Origin: a virus
Direction: 5' to 3' (one strand)
Length of the DNA: 64,000 nt
IMG/VR virus record: IMGVR_UViG_3300034064_000912
Span: 1 to 64,000 of that record
The notes under the pieces are model-generated. The model was not told the DNA's origin, did not search any database, and was given only the letters and a program-made list of their open reading frames with translations. The translations under genes and the position numbers were made by a program. Below are positions 26,901 to 36,638 of this stretch, in pieces (the first letter of the stretch is position 1; each line of letters begins with the position of its first letter).

Positions 26901-28295
26901 AAAGCCTGGATTCATTTCTATATTAAATAGATACATAATATATTTTGCATCATATACGCCGGGTGTTCCAGAAAAATATTCTATACCTCTGATATAAGCA
27001 GTACCAATTTTAGTAGCAGAATTATATGCTGGTGTTAAAAATGTACCGGTACTAATAGCAGTTTTTGCCACAGAATGAAGTTCTACTTGTGTAATATTAT
27101 CTGTATTAAAATCACCAATAAATTCTTTACCATAAACATAATAACCAAAGTTTGCTGATATAATCTGATTAGTAAAACTTTCAGTATCAAGACCTTTTCT
27201 TAAATCGACCGCATTTCTATTAAGAAATTCTACTCTATATCCTTTGGCATATGCCAAACCAGGTGATGATATTAAACTCAAATAATTAGAATTAGCTGTA
27301 GTATTAGATGAATCTGTATTGGCTTTTTTGTTTTCAGTTGTAAGTAAAAATGGATTAACTACAAAATCACCATTAGTTTCAAATGTTCTTCTTGCAAGTT
27401 CAGTTCCAAGTGCAGCATATTGTGGATCATTTTTAATAGTAACTGGACGGCCTGAATTAAAATCGCAGATAGAAAAGAATGTTTCAGTATTTGAAATATC
27501 AGAAGTTGTCTTAACAATTAAATTGGGTGTTAACTTCAAACGATGTGCACCAGGAGCGCCATAATTTGGCGTATCAGCAGCATTATCATATAGAGCTGTA
27601 TTAGAAGCTGGTGTTTCAATTGTTTCTTCTACACCAAAACCAACTGAATAATTATTAGGAGTATTCGAATATTTCGAAACAACTACTGACTGAGCTGGAA
27701 CTCTTACAAAATAACCTTTTTTGAATATAATGCCATCAGTTACAGACATGGAATAGCCATAACCAACAGCATTACCAAAACTGCCACCAGAATTTGCTAC
27801 AGTAACATTGCCAATGGCTACATTGGCCGTAGTAGAAATTACTAGATTTTCAGTTGAATCAAATGTTGATTGTATTGCACCATTTGTATAAGTACCAGAA
27901 TTTATGTATTTGATATACAGTGTATTTAATTCAGGTGCTTGAGAAATGTATCCTTGAACACTATCTACAATAATTGCAGTAAGATTGCTGCTGGATTTTA
28001 TAATCCTACCATTAAAGTCTTCAATAGTAAAAGCAGAACCATTTGCATAATTATCATTAATTTTTACATATGAATATTGATTATCAAATGTAAAAGCACA
28101 ACCTTCTAAAACTGATCCTTCTTTATATATGCTTTTACCGAATTTGTTAAGTTGATCTTGCAGTATACTTTGAGCAGCATTCATTTCGCGTGCTTGAACA
28201 GGCACACCAGGTCTAAACAATACGGCATACTGGTTTGAATTAGAATTATAGTCGTCGAAGTATGGACTGCGTGATAGATCCGTGTCTAAAGTCAT
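23937..28295 (-). CDS. Large baseplate/tail structural protein, DUF4815-like (gp10 position)
   Basis: 1452 residues. The N-terminus (SPYFDDYNSNSNQYAVLFRPGVPVQAREMNAAQSILQDQLNKFG) is diagnostic of DUF4815-type proteins found after gp8 in marine T4-like phages, in the position of T4 gp10. The body is beta-rich with conserved FSPSKGSTFDLRDCVDFRPFG. The C-terminus is proline-rich (YPPPPPAPIEEYIWY). It probably links the baseplate rim to fibres. Confidence 0.75.
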   Translation of the reverse strand: MTLDTDLSRSPYFDDYNSNSNQYAVLFRPGVPVQAREMNAAQSILQDQLNKFGKSIYKEGSVLEGCAFTFDNQYSYVKINDNYANGSAFTIEDFNGRIIKSSSNLTAIIVDSVQGYISQAPELNTLYIKYINSGTYTNGAIQSTFDSTENLVISTTANVAIGNVTVANSGGSFGNAVGYGYSMSVTDGIIFKKGYFVRVPAQSVVVSKYSNTPNNYSVGFGVEETIETPASNTALYDNAADTPNYGAPGAHRLKLTPNLIVKTTSDISNTETFFSICDFNSGRPVTIKNDPQYAALGTELARRTFETNGDFVVNPFLLTTENKKANTDSSNTTANSNYLSLISSPGLAYAKGYRVEFLNRNAVDLRKGLDTESFTNQIISANFGYYVYGKEFIGDFNTDNITQVELHSVAKTAISTGTFLTPAYNSATKIGTAYIRGIEYFSGTPGVYDAKYIMYLFNIEMNPGFNFNSARSIIYAPSGVYTAVADIVLTYDSRTSSYTAELEEIVNNTMIYSFGQKAVKNDGFGNTTSFIYRNRANSTFGTNGNLNITLSAAVGTGAERFTYGIGTLSQIQASTFTVIPAVNGYSSNNTGTVSVNTTSNIITGTSTSFTNEYVVGDIINVGTDLKTLTSIVNSTYMTAYSAFAVANTTATHREAFPAGIPIPFVNRPKRSITITGSTTATLSLGNTTSATFAANVYHDIERYNTVPMKKAITRNTLVKIATNTNIGSTTGPWCLGVTDAFRVNGVWISSGSYSNTVTNSVGSFVLDNGQRDSHYGLAYLKSKITSLPVNSTILVSVDHFTHTQSQGVGFFTANSYPIDDVNTANTDGINTAEIPLFFSPSKGSTFDLRDCVDFRPFGANTTVITPVLASATVNPSTTLTFSGATDSSIPTGAAGAYIIAPNQTFKTNITHYLPRRDRISLTTGGQLLVTEGLSDPSPRAPSEIPGTMSLGIIDVPPYPTLSAVSAKTYGRYDYATTINLSQIKRYTMADIGTLSNRIDNLEYYTSLSLLEQSATNLLVRSGTSGQNRFKNGILVDPFRGHDIGNTLHPQYSIAIDPNRQEARPFFRQLNLNLSVDTALSTGYKQRGHLITLNHTDDTLLQQQPYASKYHNCIEGNIYNFRGSISLFPSGDTQPDTTVSPAIVNNLDLASNWINLRAQQGWGTSWGNWVTTSSSTAYGSAYQTGGISSSVTNADGSTTTAYQTQINTTTTANQTKTGAQLGLTESSSALNLGTYVTDISIKPYIMPKVVFFSAKGLRPNTRVYPYFGDTPVSSFCMPLFVYTGVVTNVNNINKAADGSVLYTLKTVDATGSIVYSYYTLNNNTWSSNLIVQSDGTVRGLFSIPPETFKAGDIQFRLTDISDLTQGQSAITTEAVATYAGSGLSISYGSSILNTRNATVAINEVTQNQTIQTNSVVSGPPVIITYPPPPPAPIEEYIWYTPYYYNSYDNGGGL

Positions 28296-28303
28296 TATTT
28301 CCT

Positions 28304-31300
28304 CTAAAACTTGATAACTATATTTATTTTCTCAGTTGATGTATTAGATCTTGTAAATGGAACAACATTTTCAATATAAGAAGTTGTTCCAGATCCTCTT
28401 ACAAGTTCTGGATATAATATAGTATCTGATAATGTTGCAATTCCAGTTGCGCCAGAAGTAGCACCAGTTATAATATTAGTACCAGTATTAAATGTATTAT
28501 ACACATTATATAATACTAATGCTGGATATATATTAGTTATCTGTGCTTGTGTTGATAATTGATTTATCACTATTTCATTAGATGCAAAAGTGCCATTCGT
28601 ATCAGTACATCTGACATAAGAATTATTTGCCCATAAAACAATAGCAGATGCACCAGTAGTATTACCCGTTAATTTATCACCATTTATAAATGTGCCAGTA
28701 GGTGCAGTTAATGTAAAATCAATATCTTTATTATATGTAAGTACAGTGCCAGTTCCATTAGAATACTGCTGTGTTACTTTTTCAAACTGAGAAAATACGC
28801 CAGTATTTGAAGTAAGAGGTATTCTGCAAGTCTGATTAAATGTATGACCAAAATTGGTTGTAGCATCTATATTACCATTTGCTATTGATATAGAAACAAT
28901 ATTAGCATAAGCATTTGTTTGTGAATCATATAATATATCATTAGCATTAAAATGACCGCTTATATCTGATAGTCTAACAATAGTATTATTTGGTGTTTGT
29001 ATTATTCTACCGGTTGCACCGGTTTTTATTTGTGATACAGACTGCACATTGGAATAAACAGAAAAATAAGAAACACTAGAATTGACCATGCCATTTGCAG
29101 CAGTAGTTACTACATTGGCTCTAGCACCAGAAGCTAATCCAACTACACTGGTATTTACTGACTCTGTACCTGGAGTGCCATAAGTATAAAATGGCAAACT
29201 TGTTGCTGTATTAGAAACATTTTTTAATTCAAGATAAGAAGAATTAGCAAATACCATAACACCAGCTTTACCGGTATTAGCTTGATATACTATTTCATCA
29301 TTAACAAAACTTGTACCATTATTACTGCCAAGATATAATTTTACTCTGTCAAATGTGTTTAATGTAAGTGTAGCATCATTAATTGTCGGATCTTCTAAAA
29401 TACCTATTCTTCTATAATTTCCAGTTACTGGAAACTTATAACTTTCATTATCACCATTTGCAAATGTTACTGATATGCCAGCATATTTTGCAGCAAGTTC
29501 CATATATGTATTTGATCCATGACCATTTTCTGGACTTATTACCGTCTCTGCAGTAGCGCCAGAACCCCATACATTATTAGATGTTATAGTTACATTTGCT
29601 GTAGTATAATTTTGACCAGTGTTAATCATATATACTTCAGATATAGATCTATTTGGATTAACTGAGTCATCAGTATTAACGTACGCATATGCTAATGCAC
29701 CATTTCCATCACCTGTAATAGATACTTTAGGTGATATAACATATTCTGTTAATTGATTTGGTGTTATACTGGTAAATAATACTTGAGCATTTCCAGTAGT
29801 ATTACCAGAAGAGTTTGCTACAAAAATAGGCTGAGAACTATTAAAATCACCTATTGGCTGTTCTATTGTTATATTTGGATAACTTGTTACAGAATATATT
29901 TGTGCTTTTACATTTGAAGATTTGCCAATAACAAATAAATTGGCAGTCATTGTTCCACTTACAGATGTCAATTGTAATACTGAGTCATTTGCAAATGATA
30001 CTATGCCATTTGCGCCTTGATTAATATCATATTCATTTATCTGTGTTACTTGCTCACCGGGTATGAATAACTTCCCAATTGGCTGTGTATTAGTAATACT
30101 AATATTAATTCCATTTAAATTTGTATAACTTATAGTTCCATATGCACTATATGTACTTGTAGATACTGGGATAGCAGCAGAAGGAATTAGATAATGCACA
30201 TTTGAAATATAAGTTTGTGAAAATGGTGTATTAGCATCACAGATTATTACAGTAGAATTTACTGAAATAATTCTTCTAATCTGTGTATTAGATGTAGTAT
30301 TTCCAATTTTAATATAATTACCAGAAGCATAGTTAGAAGTAAATCCAGTACCAGTATTTGCTATTACAAAATTATTTCCAGCTATAACAGTAACGTTACC
30401 AGATTTAAGAGTACCGGTTGAAGCAGAATTATAGAAAGGTAAATCTAAACTAAAATTATTAGATGAATTATTTTTTGTAACTATAAAATTAGATGAATTA
30501 GCTACTGCTATCGTGCCGGTAGCGCCTGTATCAGTCTGAATAATATTATTTCCAACAGAAAAATTACCAGTACTATATAGATATGATACATAAACTGAAT
30601 TTTGTGTTACTCTATTACCAACTGATATTGTGCCTTGAACATTGGCAAGATTTAAATTTACATATACTGTAAATGGCGGATTTACTGAAAGACGTCTATC
30701 TAATCCAGAGTATTCAGTAACGTCTCTAATTTGACCAGCACCAGCACCTGCTTTTAAATATATGGTTGAACCAACATATAATCCATTTATTTGTGATGCT
30801 GTATTTGGAAGAATTACTTGATAGCCGCCTAAAAGTGTATTACGCAAAAATCCTTCATCATAAACTTGATAATTTGTACCTGAAGATGTAATATTAATAT
30901 AATCTATAGTTCCAGCCACCGCTGATGATTCAACATTAGAGTTAATTGTAACTGGAATATATGAACTAGTAGAAAATTTATTATTAGCACTAGTTTCAAC
31001 AGTATACATATATTTCCAAATATATCCATCAGAAGTTCTAAATGTGCCAGTAGGTGTATTTAATGATGGTTTAATAGTAGAAACTGAATTTTGATTATTG
31101 TATATACACTTATATACTTCACCTAGATCTGTTAATACATAAAAATCTTTATCAACTAAATCTGGATCATTTTTTGAATACTGCGCATAGATTGTATTAT
31201 TAGTCCATGAATTCTTGCGAATCATATATGAAACATCAGTATTAGCTATAAGTTTGCCGTATACTAAATCTCTATACAGAGAGAGTTCAGTTTGTTCTAT

Positions 31301-31447
31301 AGAAGCATTTGCTATAGGAGGATTAGCGTCATCACTCCATGGATCCGGCTTACCGACAAATATATAATATGATTTGCTAAGCTTTTTAATATTATTAATA
31401 AAGCTATCAATATTGTCAATTATTTGATTTACTGTCAGAATAGCCAT
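28304..31447 (-). CDS. 8: Baseplate wedge protein gp8, enlarged
   Basis: The N-terminal 170 residues match T4 gp8 features: YYIFVGKPDPWSDD, LVYGKLI, and DGYIWKYMYTVE. T4 gp8 has 334 residues; this one has 1047. The extra length (about 190-900) is a series of beta-rich repeats such as TGATGTIAVANSSNFIV and TGASAIVLWANNSYVRC. The baseplate wedge role is inferred from the N-terminus and the order 6-7-8. A CATAAATA variant late box lies about 30 bases upstream. Confidence 0.8.
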   Translation of the reverse strand: MAILTVNQIIDNIDSFINNIKKLSKSYYIFVGKPDPWSDDANPPIANASIEQTELSLYRDLVYGKLIANTDVSYMIRKNSWTNNTIYAQYSKNDPDLVDKDFYVLTDLGEVYKCIYNNQNSVSTIKPSLNTPTGTFRTSDGYIWKYMYTVETSANNKFSTSSYIPVTINSNVESSAVAGTIDYINITSSGTNYQVYDEGFLRNTLLGGYQVILPNTASQINGLYVGSTIYLKAGAGAGQIRDVTEYSGLDRRLSVNPPFTVYVNLNLANVQGTISVGNRVTQNSVYVSYLYSTGNFSVGNNIIQTDTGATGTIAVANSSNFIVTKNNSSNNFSLDLPFYNSASTGTLKSGNVTVIAGNNFVIANTGTGFTSNYASGNYIKIGNTTSNTQIRRIISVNSTVIICDANTPFSQTYISNVHYLIPSAAIPVSTSTYSAYGTISYTNLNGINISITNTQPIGKLFIPGEQVTQINEYDINQGANGIVSFANDSVLQLTSVSGTMTANLFVIGKSSNVKAQIYSVTSYPNITIEQPIGDFNSSQPIFVANSSGNTTGNAQVLFTSITPNQLTEYVISPKVSITGDGNGALAYAYVNTDDSVNPNRSISEVYMINTGQNYTTANVTITSNNVWGSGATAETVISPENGHGSNTYMELAAKYAGISVTFANGDNESYKFPVTGNYRRIGILEDPTINDATLTLNTFDRVKLYLGSNNGTSFVNDEIVYQANTGKAGVMVFANSSYLELKNVSNTATSLPFYTYGTPGTESVNTSVVGLASGARANVVTTAANGMVNSSVSYFSVYSNVQSVSQIKTGATGRIIQTPNNTIVRLSDISGHFNANDILYDSQTNAYANIVSISIANGNIDATTNFGHTFNQTCRIPLTSNTGVFSQFEKVTQQYSNGTGTVLTYNKDIDFTLTAPTGTFINGDKLTGNTTGASAIVLWANNSYVRCTDTNGTFASNEIVINQLSTQAQITNIYPALVLYNVYNTFNTGTNIITGATSGATGIATLSDTILYPELVRGSGTTSYIENVVPFTRSNTSTEKINIVIKF

Positions 31448-31525
31448 TGTTTTTTCCAGATATCTTTATATATTCTATTTATGGTAATAATTCTAATTAA
31501 GCTAGAATTTCTAAATGATTTTTAA

Positions 31526-34402
31526 CTATACTGATGCTCCTACAGAAACCATATATGATTCAACCGCGCTATCTAGAGTAAAGTGCTGAGTATCAGTAAG
31601 CGAACCACCCACTGACGCAAAAGCAATATTGGAACTATTTTTTGCAGATAGGGTAATGTCAAAAGAATTAAGTCCGACAATATATAAGCTATATTGCACT
31701 GGCGATATATTGTAATATGTAGAAGGCACCGTTACTGAAAGTGAAGTACCGCGCTTAAATATCCCAACAGTATTGTTACTACGATTAATTGATGTTAGAC
31801 CTAAATTTGTATTTGCTACAGCTGTAAAACCAGAAGTGTTTAAATATGCAAGAACTGTGTTTCCCGTAGTTCTGGAATTAAAATACATTTGTCTATCTGC
31901 ATTAACATCATCTTGAGCGCCCATGTCATATCTACTAGTAGAATTATTAAATCTATTATATACAGACATATGCATACTATTACTATTAAGAGTTATCGCA
32001 TGAACAGACGGTATAAAATTAGTATTATACATAATGTTTGTTCCGTGAAAACCTCTATCTATAGTAAACGATGGGTTGTTTAAAAGTGTGGCAGTACGCA
32101 GCTGTTTCAAAGAAGTAGTAGCTTGAATAACATTTTCACATGCCGTTAGCCATAAATCATCTATATTATAAAAAGTATTATTAACTAATAAATTTTCAAA
32201 TAATGTTGATACTAATGCAAGACGTGATGCTGATACACTTCCACCACGTGCAACTACAGTTGATGCCCATCTAGATGCTAAATCGTAACCTATACTTCCA
32301 ATTGTAAAACTTTCTGGTATTGCTACTTCATTTTGTATTTCATTTACTATTCTAAATGAACCATATAATGCTATACCAGCTGGATGCACAAGATCTCTAA
32401 CAAATTTTTCATAGCTACTAAGCATTTTAGTAGCTATAATATCATATGATTGTGTTTGCCAATATTGACTATCAATCACACGCTGTGTATCAGATAAAAA
32501 TCCACTTCTATTAGCAAAAAAACCTGTTCCTATTCCATGCTTATCAACTACTGTAGTTCCAGTAACAACAGTTTGATTTTGTGTATTAGAAGAACTTAAA
32601 GTAACATAAGAATCAGGTGAATATGCAAAACCAGAATCATATATATCTGCGGCTATAGCTATACCGACAGCACTTCCAGTATCGCCTGTAACCGTAGCAT
32701 TATAACCTTTAAACCCAGTTCCATCTTGTATTTTTAAGTCATAAATTTCTGGTTGTTGAATTGTTACAATTGGATCAGATGAATAACCACTTCCAGGATT
32801 AATTTCAGATAAGTATGCTATAGTTCCAACTTCTATATCATAAGAATTTAAAGCTAATCCAATTTGTATATCTAAATTTTTATTTGCAATAGTCGGTTTT
32901 GTAAACTCTGGCCAATTTGTATTTCTAGTAAATGAGCTAACAGTGGCAGTTGCAGTAGTATTAATATTAGTTATACTTGATCCTGGCACAAAATAGCCAA
33001 AATTTGCACCAGTTATAGTAAGAACACCACCAAGATAACTACTAATAATGCCATTTCCATATGCATTTTGTACTGGCAAAATTGTATTAATACTCATTAT
33101 TGAACTGGTAGTATTACTAATTAAAGTAATACCTGATACAAGATTTGCATTAGTTATATCAGTACCATTTACATATATTAAAGTTCCATCTGATCTATAT
33201 ACAGTAAGATTAGTTATATTGAGACTGGAATTAGATAAATTTTCTCCATTTGCTAAAGAATTATCTACTAATAAATTAATGTCCATTGGCACTACATTAA
33301 CACTAGATGTACTTCTAACTGTATCACCATTATTCCAAGTACCAGTAGCGCCTGTTATAGCTACATTACATCCAACAGCTATATTATCCATTGTAGTATT
33401 ATTAGAGTTACCGATAATATCTGTTGTTATATTAAATATTTCTTTATCTACAAGATCTCCTATTTTAAATGTAGCACCAGCCCCACCACCGCCTGTTACA
33501 CTAATAGCAGGATTAATTGAAAATCCAGAACCACCATTTATTAAATTAAAAGTAACTTTTCCATTTTCATCTCTAACTGCGGAAATACGTGCTATACCAC
33601 CAGTGCCATCACCATTAACATTTAAAAATTCTCCAACAGAAAAACCAGCACCGCCATTTATAATACCAATTGAAGAAAGTGAACCAATAATAAGTGGTGC
33701 ATTATCTATGGAAATTGCTAAATTATAATCAGATTTTTCTATTTCAGTTAACTGATTATACTCAAAATTACTTATTTTATTACCAAATGCATTAACATAA
33801 AGATCATTACAAATAATTTTATAACCATATCTAAAAGATCCAGTAACTGCTGAAAGTGTTAATATATTAATAGTTTCATTATTTACTATTTTTGTAGAAT
33901 AGTTTTCAACTACAGCAGATGACTGTAATGAACTATCATATATGATTTTTCCAACTATATCACTTAAATATTTGTTACTAGATATTTCAATATAAATTGG
34001 CCTGGTATATTGATTATTTGAAAGTCTAAATAAATCATTGCCAGGTATATATACTTGTATATCTTCATTGAAAAGTATTCTGAATAGCAATTCATAAGAT
34101 CTAAGGGATCCCTTTGATCTATATAAATCTAATATATGCTTAGAAAGAAGACGCTTATCAGCCACAATGCTTTCTGGTATAGAAAGCATATACTTATTTT
34201 TAAAATACTTAATAAAAGTATCAAGAGTATTATCAATATCAGAATACTCATATAGGCTTCTAGATTGCTCTAAAGGATTACCTACTGATTCTAGCCATTC
34301 GTAATAAGCTCGAGTAAACGCAATAAAATTTGATCCATATTCTTTATAGAATTCTGGAAAATGCGTCTGAATAAATGGCGATATATATTTTTCTACAGAC
34401 AT
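31526..34402 (-). CDS. 7: Baseplate wedge protein, probable gp7
   Basis: 958 residues, near T4 gp7 (1032), and located between gp6 and gp8 as in T4. The N-terminal 120 residues (ISPFIQTHFPEFYKEYGSNFIAFTRAYYEWLE; LLSKHILDLYRSKGSLRSYELLFRILF) form a helical domain widely seen in marine T4-like baseplate proteins. The middle is Gly/Asn-rich beta repeats and a helical region near residue 640 (YEKFVRDLVHPAGIALYG). The gene assignment rests on order and length rather than direct similarity. Confidence 0.7.
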   Translation of the reverse strand: MSVEKYISPFIQTHFPEFYKEYGSNFIAFTRAYYEWLESVGNPLEQSRSLYEYSDIDNTLDTFIKYFKNKYMLSIPESIVADKRLLSKHILDLYRSKGSLRSYELLFRILFNEDIQVYIPGNDLFRLSNNQYTRPIYIEISSNKYLSDIVGKIIYDSSLQSSAVVENYSTKIVNNETINILTLSAVTGSFRYGYKIICNDLYVNAFGNKISNFEYNQLTEIEKSDYNLAISIDNAPLIIGSLSSIGIINGGAGFSVGEFLNVNGDGTGGIARISAVRDENGKVTFNLINGGSGFSINPAISVTGGGGAGATFKIGDLVDKEIFNITTDIIGNSNNTTMDNIAVGCNVAITGATGTWNNGDTVRSTSSVNVVPMDINLLVDNSLANGENLSNSSLNITNLTVYRSDGTLIYVNGTDITNANLVSGITLISNTTSSIMSINTILPVQNAYGNGIISSYLGGVLTITGANFGYFVPGSSITNINTTATATVSSFTRNTNWPEFTKPTIANKNLDIQIGLALNSYDIEVGTIAYLSEINPGSGYSSDPIVTIQQPEIYDLKIQDGTGFKGYNATVTGDTGSAVGIAIAADIYDSGFAYSPDSYVTLSSSNTQNQTVVTGTTVVDKHGIGTGFFANRSGFLSDTQRVIDSQYWQTQSYDIIATKMLSSYEKFVRDLVHPAGIALYGSFRIVNEIQNEVAIPESFTIGSIGYDLASRWASTVVARGGSVSASRLALVSTLFENLLVNNTFYNIDDLWLTACENVIQATTSLKQLRTATLLNNPSFTIDRGFHGTNIMYNTNFIPSVHAITLNSNSMHMSVYNRFNNSTSRYDMGAQDDVNADRQMYFNSRTTGNTVLAYLNTSGFTAVANTNLGLTSINRSNNTVGIFKRGTSLSVTVPSTYYNISPVQYSLYIVGLNSFDITLSAKNSSNIAFASVGGSLTDTQHFTLDSAVESYMVSVGASV

Positions 34403-36201
34403 TATCCGCTTACTACACTAACAGAAACACCAGAACCAGTATCTATCTGAAGAAGATTATTACGACTACAATATATATCTTGATTTACTGGTGCTGCAAA
34501 AATTCTAAGACCACCTGTTGGTACTGCATCATAAATATATGAATTAATATTAATTATACCATTATTATAATCAATAAATCCTGCTATACTATAATTACTC
34601 GCAGTTGTTGTTACAGTTTTTTCTAGTCTAAATAAATTGCCTGCAGTATTATTTACACCTGAAATATAATCAGTATATACGTACGTTTTACCTTCAGACA
34701 AGAATTCATTACTGATAATACTAGCTTGCTGTATTTCATTTGAATGAAAATCAACTTTTAGTGATACGGCATTTATTGGATTAAGATCAATGAATTTTTT
34801 GTATATAAATGCAGTTGTTTCATTACTTAATATACTATAATCGGTATTATCTATCGCACTAGTTAAATTAGACATACGAAAATTTCTACCAAACTGTTTT
34901 AAGTTATTATCATTAAAATCTGAAATAGTATCAATTACTACTGTTTGCATCTGATATGGTGTTAAACCGGTTTGATTATAGTCAATATGAACTTTAGATA
35001 AAAGAGTAATATATACAAATTCAGGATCAATAATAACAGGAGAAATTCCAAGAGATGATCTTGGTTGTAGAAATGCAATTAAATCTTTTTTTCTAGAATC
35101 GGTTAGTGCTGTTCCACTATATGTAGAACATGATACGTAAACTTTGCCATATTCAACATCACCAATACCTGATATAGTTTCACCACCATACGCATTAACA
35201 CTTTCTATATCTGGAAAATTTGCCAAAATAAGATCAATGTAATCTTGTGTAGTAACAACACGTTCTTGAGTTTGGAAATAACGTGGGGCATTATATCTAA
35301 TAGATTCAATACTTTCTGCATCTGCACCACTAGAAGATATTGCAACAGTAGTAGTGGTCATACCACTTTCTATTCTAGTATTATTTATTCCACTTAAATC
35401 AACTTCAATTGTAAATGTATCAATACCATTAGCAGCAGTTCCAGCGGTTGTTCTATATTCTGCTGTAATAACTGCGCCATTTAATGGTTTTCTTCCAAAT
35501 ACACCATCACCAAATACTATTTGATATCTATTATCAATATCGCATTGAAGAAAATATACTTCTGATAATCCATCTAAATCATATAAACTTTTAGTCTGCA
35601 CATATTCGCTTATATATTGTCCATCATTTTCTGAAACGACAACTACCAAACTATTAGTATCTATATTTGAATCAAGAAGTGTAAATTTTTGGCCTTCATC
35701 ATTATAATTAACTATAAATGTATCTTGAGAATATGAACCTTCATAAATAGCTAGATTATTGGCTGTAAAAGTTTGATTACCAGATAAAAGTGTTAATGTC
35801 TTGTCAGTTGTAAAAGTGTAGTTTCCAGATGAATTTTTACCGGTAAAAGATGTTCCTTTTGGAATAGTAAATGAAACAGCATTAGATGTAGGTATAATAA
35901 GATCAATTACAGCTTTAGAAGATCTATTAGATCTAGCTGTATAATTAAGCATTTTTGCATGAGATACTACAGAAGATCTTAGTTGCGCTGAATCTAAAAA
36001 CATTTCAGAAGCAGCCATATTCAAATAAAATGCATTCATGAAAGTATTATAAGAAAGCACATCTAACAGGACGTTCATATTAGACCCGTCATAGTCATAA
36101 TCTTTAAACGCAGACTGTGTGCGTAAAAAATTCTTAAGATTAGCTTTTAAAGTATCAAAATCCAGCGAGGCTAGACTAATTGATGAGTTTCCTGTTGCCA
36201 T
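34402..36201 (-). CDS. 6: Baseplate wedge protein gp6
   Basis: Core wedge protein of the baseplate inner ring (gpJ/gp6 family), 599 residues against 660 in T4. Characteristic segments are DYDYDGSNMNVLLDVLSYNTFMNAFYLNMAASEMFLDSA near the N-terminus, IRYNAPRYFQTQERVVTTQDY in the middle and PRSSLGISPVIIDPEFVYI. The start touches gp25's end, and the order 25-6-7-8 is kept. Confidence 0.93.
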   Translation of the reverse strand: MATGNSSISLASLDFDTLKANLKNFLRTQSAFKDYDYDGSNMNVLLDVLSYNTFMNAFYLNMAASEMFLDSAQLRSSVVSHAKMLNYTARSNRSSKAVIDLIIPTSNAVSFTIPKGTSFTGKNSSGNYTFTTDKTLTLLSGNQTFTANNLAIYEGSYSQDTFIVNYNDEGQKFTLLDSNIDTNSLVVVVSENDGQYISEYVQTKSLYDLDGLSEVYFLQCDIDNRYQIVFGDGVFGRKPLNGAVITAEYRTTAGTAANGIDTFTIEVDLSGINNTRIESGMTTTTVAISSSGADAESIESIRYNAPRYFQTQERVVTTQDYIDLILANFPDIESVNAYGGETISGIGDVEYGKVYVSCSTYSGTALTDSRKKDLIAFLQPRSSLGISPVIIDPEFVYITLLSKVHIDYNQTGLTPYQMQTVVIDTISDFNDNNLKQFGRNFRMSNLTSAIDNTDYSILSNETTAFIYKKFIDLNPINAVSLKVDFHSNEIQQASIISNEFLSEGKTYVYTDYISGVNNTAGNLFRLEKTVTTTASNYSIAGFIDYNNGIININSYIYDAVPTGGLRIFAAPVNQDIYCSRNNLLQIDTGSGVSVSVVSG

Positions 36202-36202
36202 C

Positions 36203-36622
36203 TTATCTTACTCGCTGAAGAACTAGTTCCAGTGACAATTGATTTGGATTATTTATGATAAAGAAAAATATATTCACTGTAAATCTATTTTGATCTTCGT
36301 TATTAATAACATTAACTGATATATCATTTGCGCGTGTTTCATTTTGTTTTATTGTATTTATTATATCTTTTTTAAGATCATCTGCAGTAAATCCAGTATA
36401 TGGCTCAAACAGCATTCTACTAACATTACCACCAATATTTGGATTAAATAATCTTTCACCAAGATTTGTAAGAACTAAGTTTCTTATTGACTGCTTTATA
36501 GAATTTTCATTAGTTATTCTAGCAATATCACTAGACAATGGACTCTTGTCAAATGATGACAAGAAATCACTGAAGTATTCTTGCTGTTTTGCAGTTGGTG
36601 TTTGATAGTCTATTCGTGCCAT
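36203..36622 (-). CDS. 25: Baseplate wedge protein gp25
   Basis: 139 residues (T4 gp25, 132); it belongs to the GPW/gp25 family that seeds sheath polymerisation. Typical residues are IKQSIRNLVLTNLGERLFNPNIGGNVSRMLFEP, including the conserved ER-F-P-GG pattern. The gene sits between the spike gene and gp6. The TATAAATA-like string at 36629-36636 is only six bases upstream of the ATG and AGGA overlaps it, so it may be chance. Confidence 0.95.
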   Translation of the reverse strand: MARIDYQTPTAKQQEYFSDFLSSFDKSPLSSDIARITNENSIKQSIRNLVLTNLGERLFNPNIGGNVSRMLFEPYTGFTADDLKKDIINTIKQNETRANDISVNVINNEDQNRFTVNIFFFIINNPNQLSLELVLQRVR

Positions 36623-36638
36623 TGATGTTATTTATATC

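Noticed and set aside
36629-36636. TATAAATA as a late promoter for gp25
   Set aside because: It overlaps the gp25 ribosome binding region inside a tight operon; a start there would remove the AGGA site. Kept only as a weak example among leaderless candidates.
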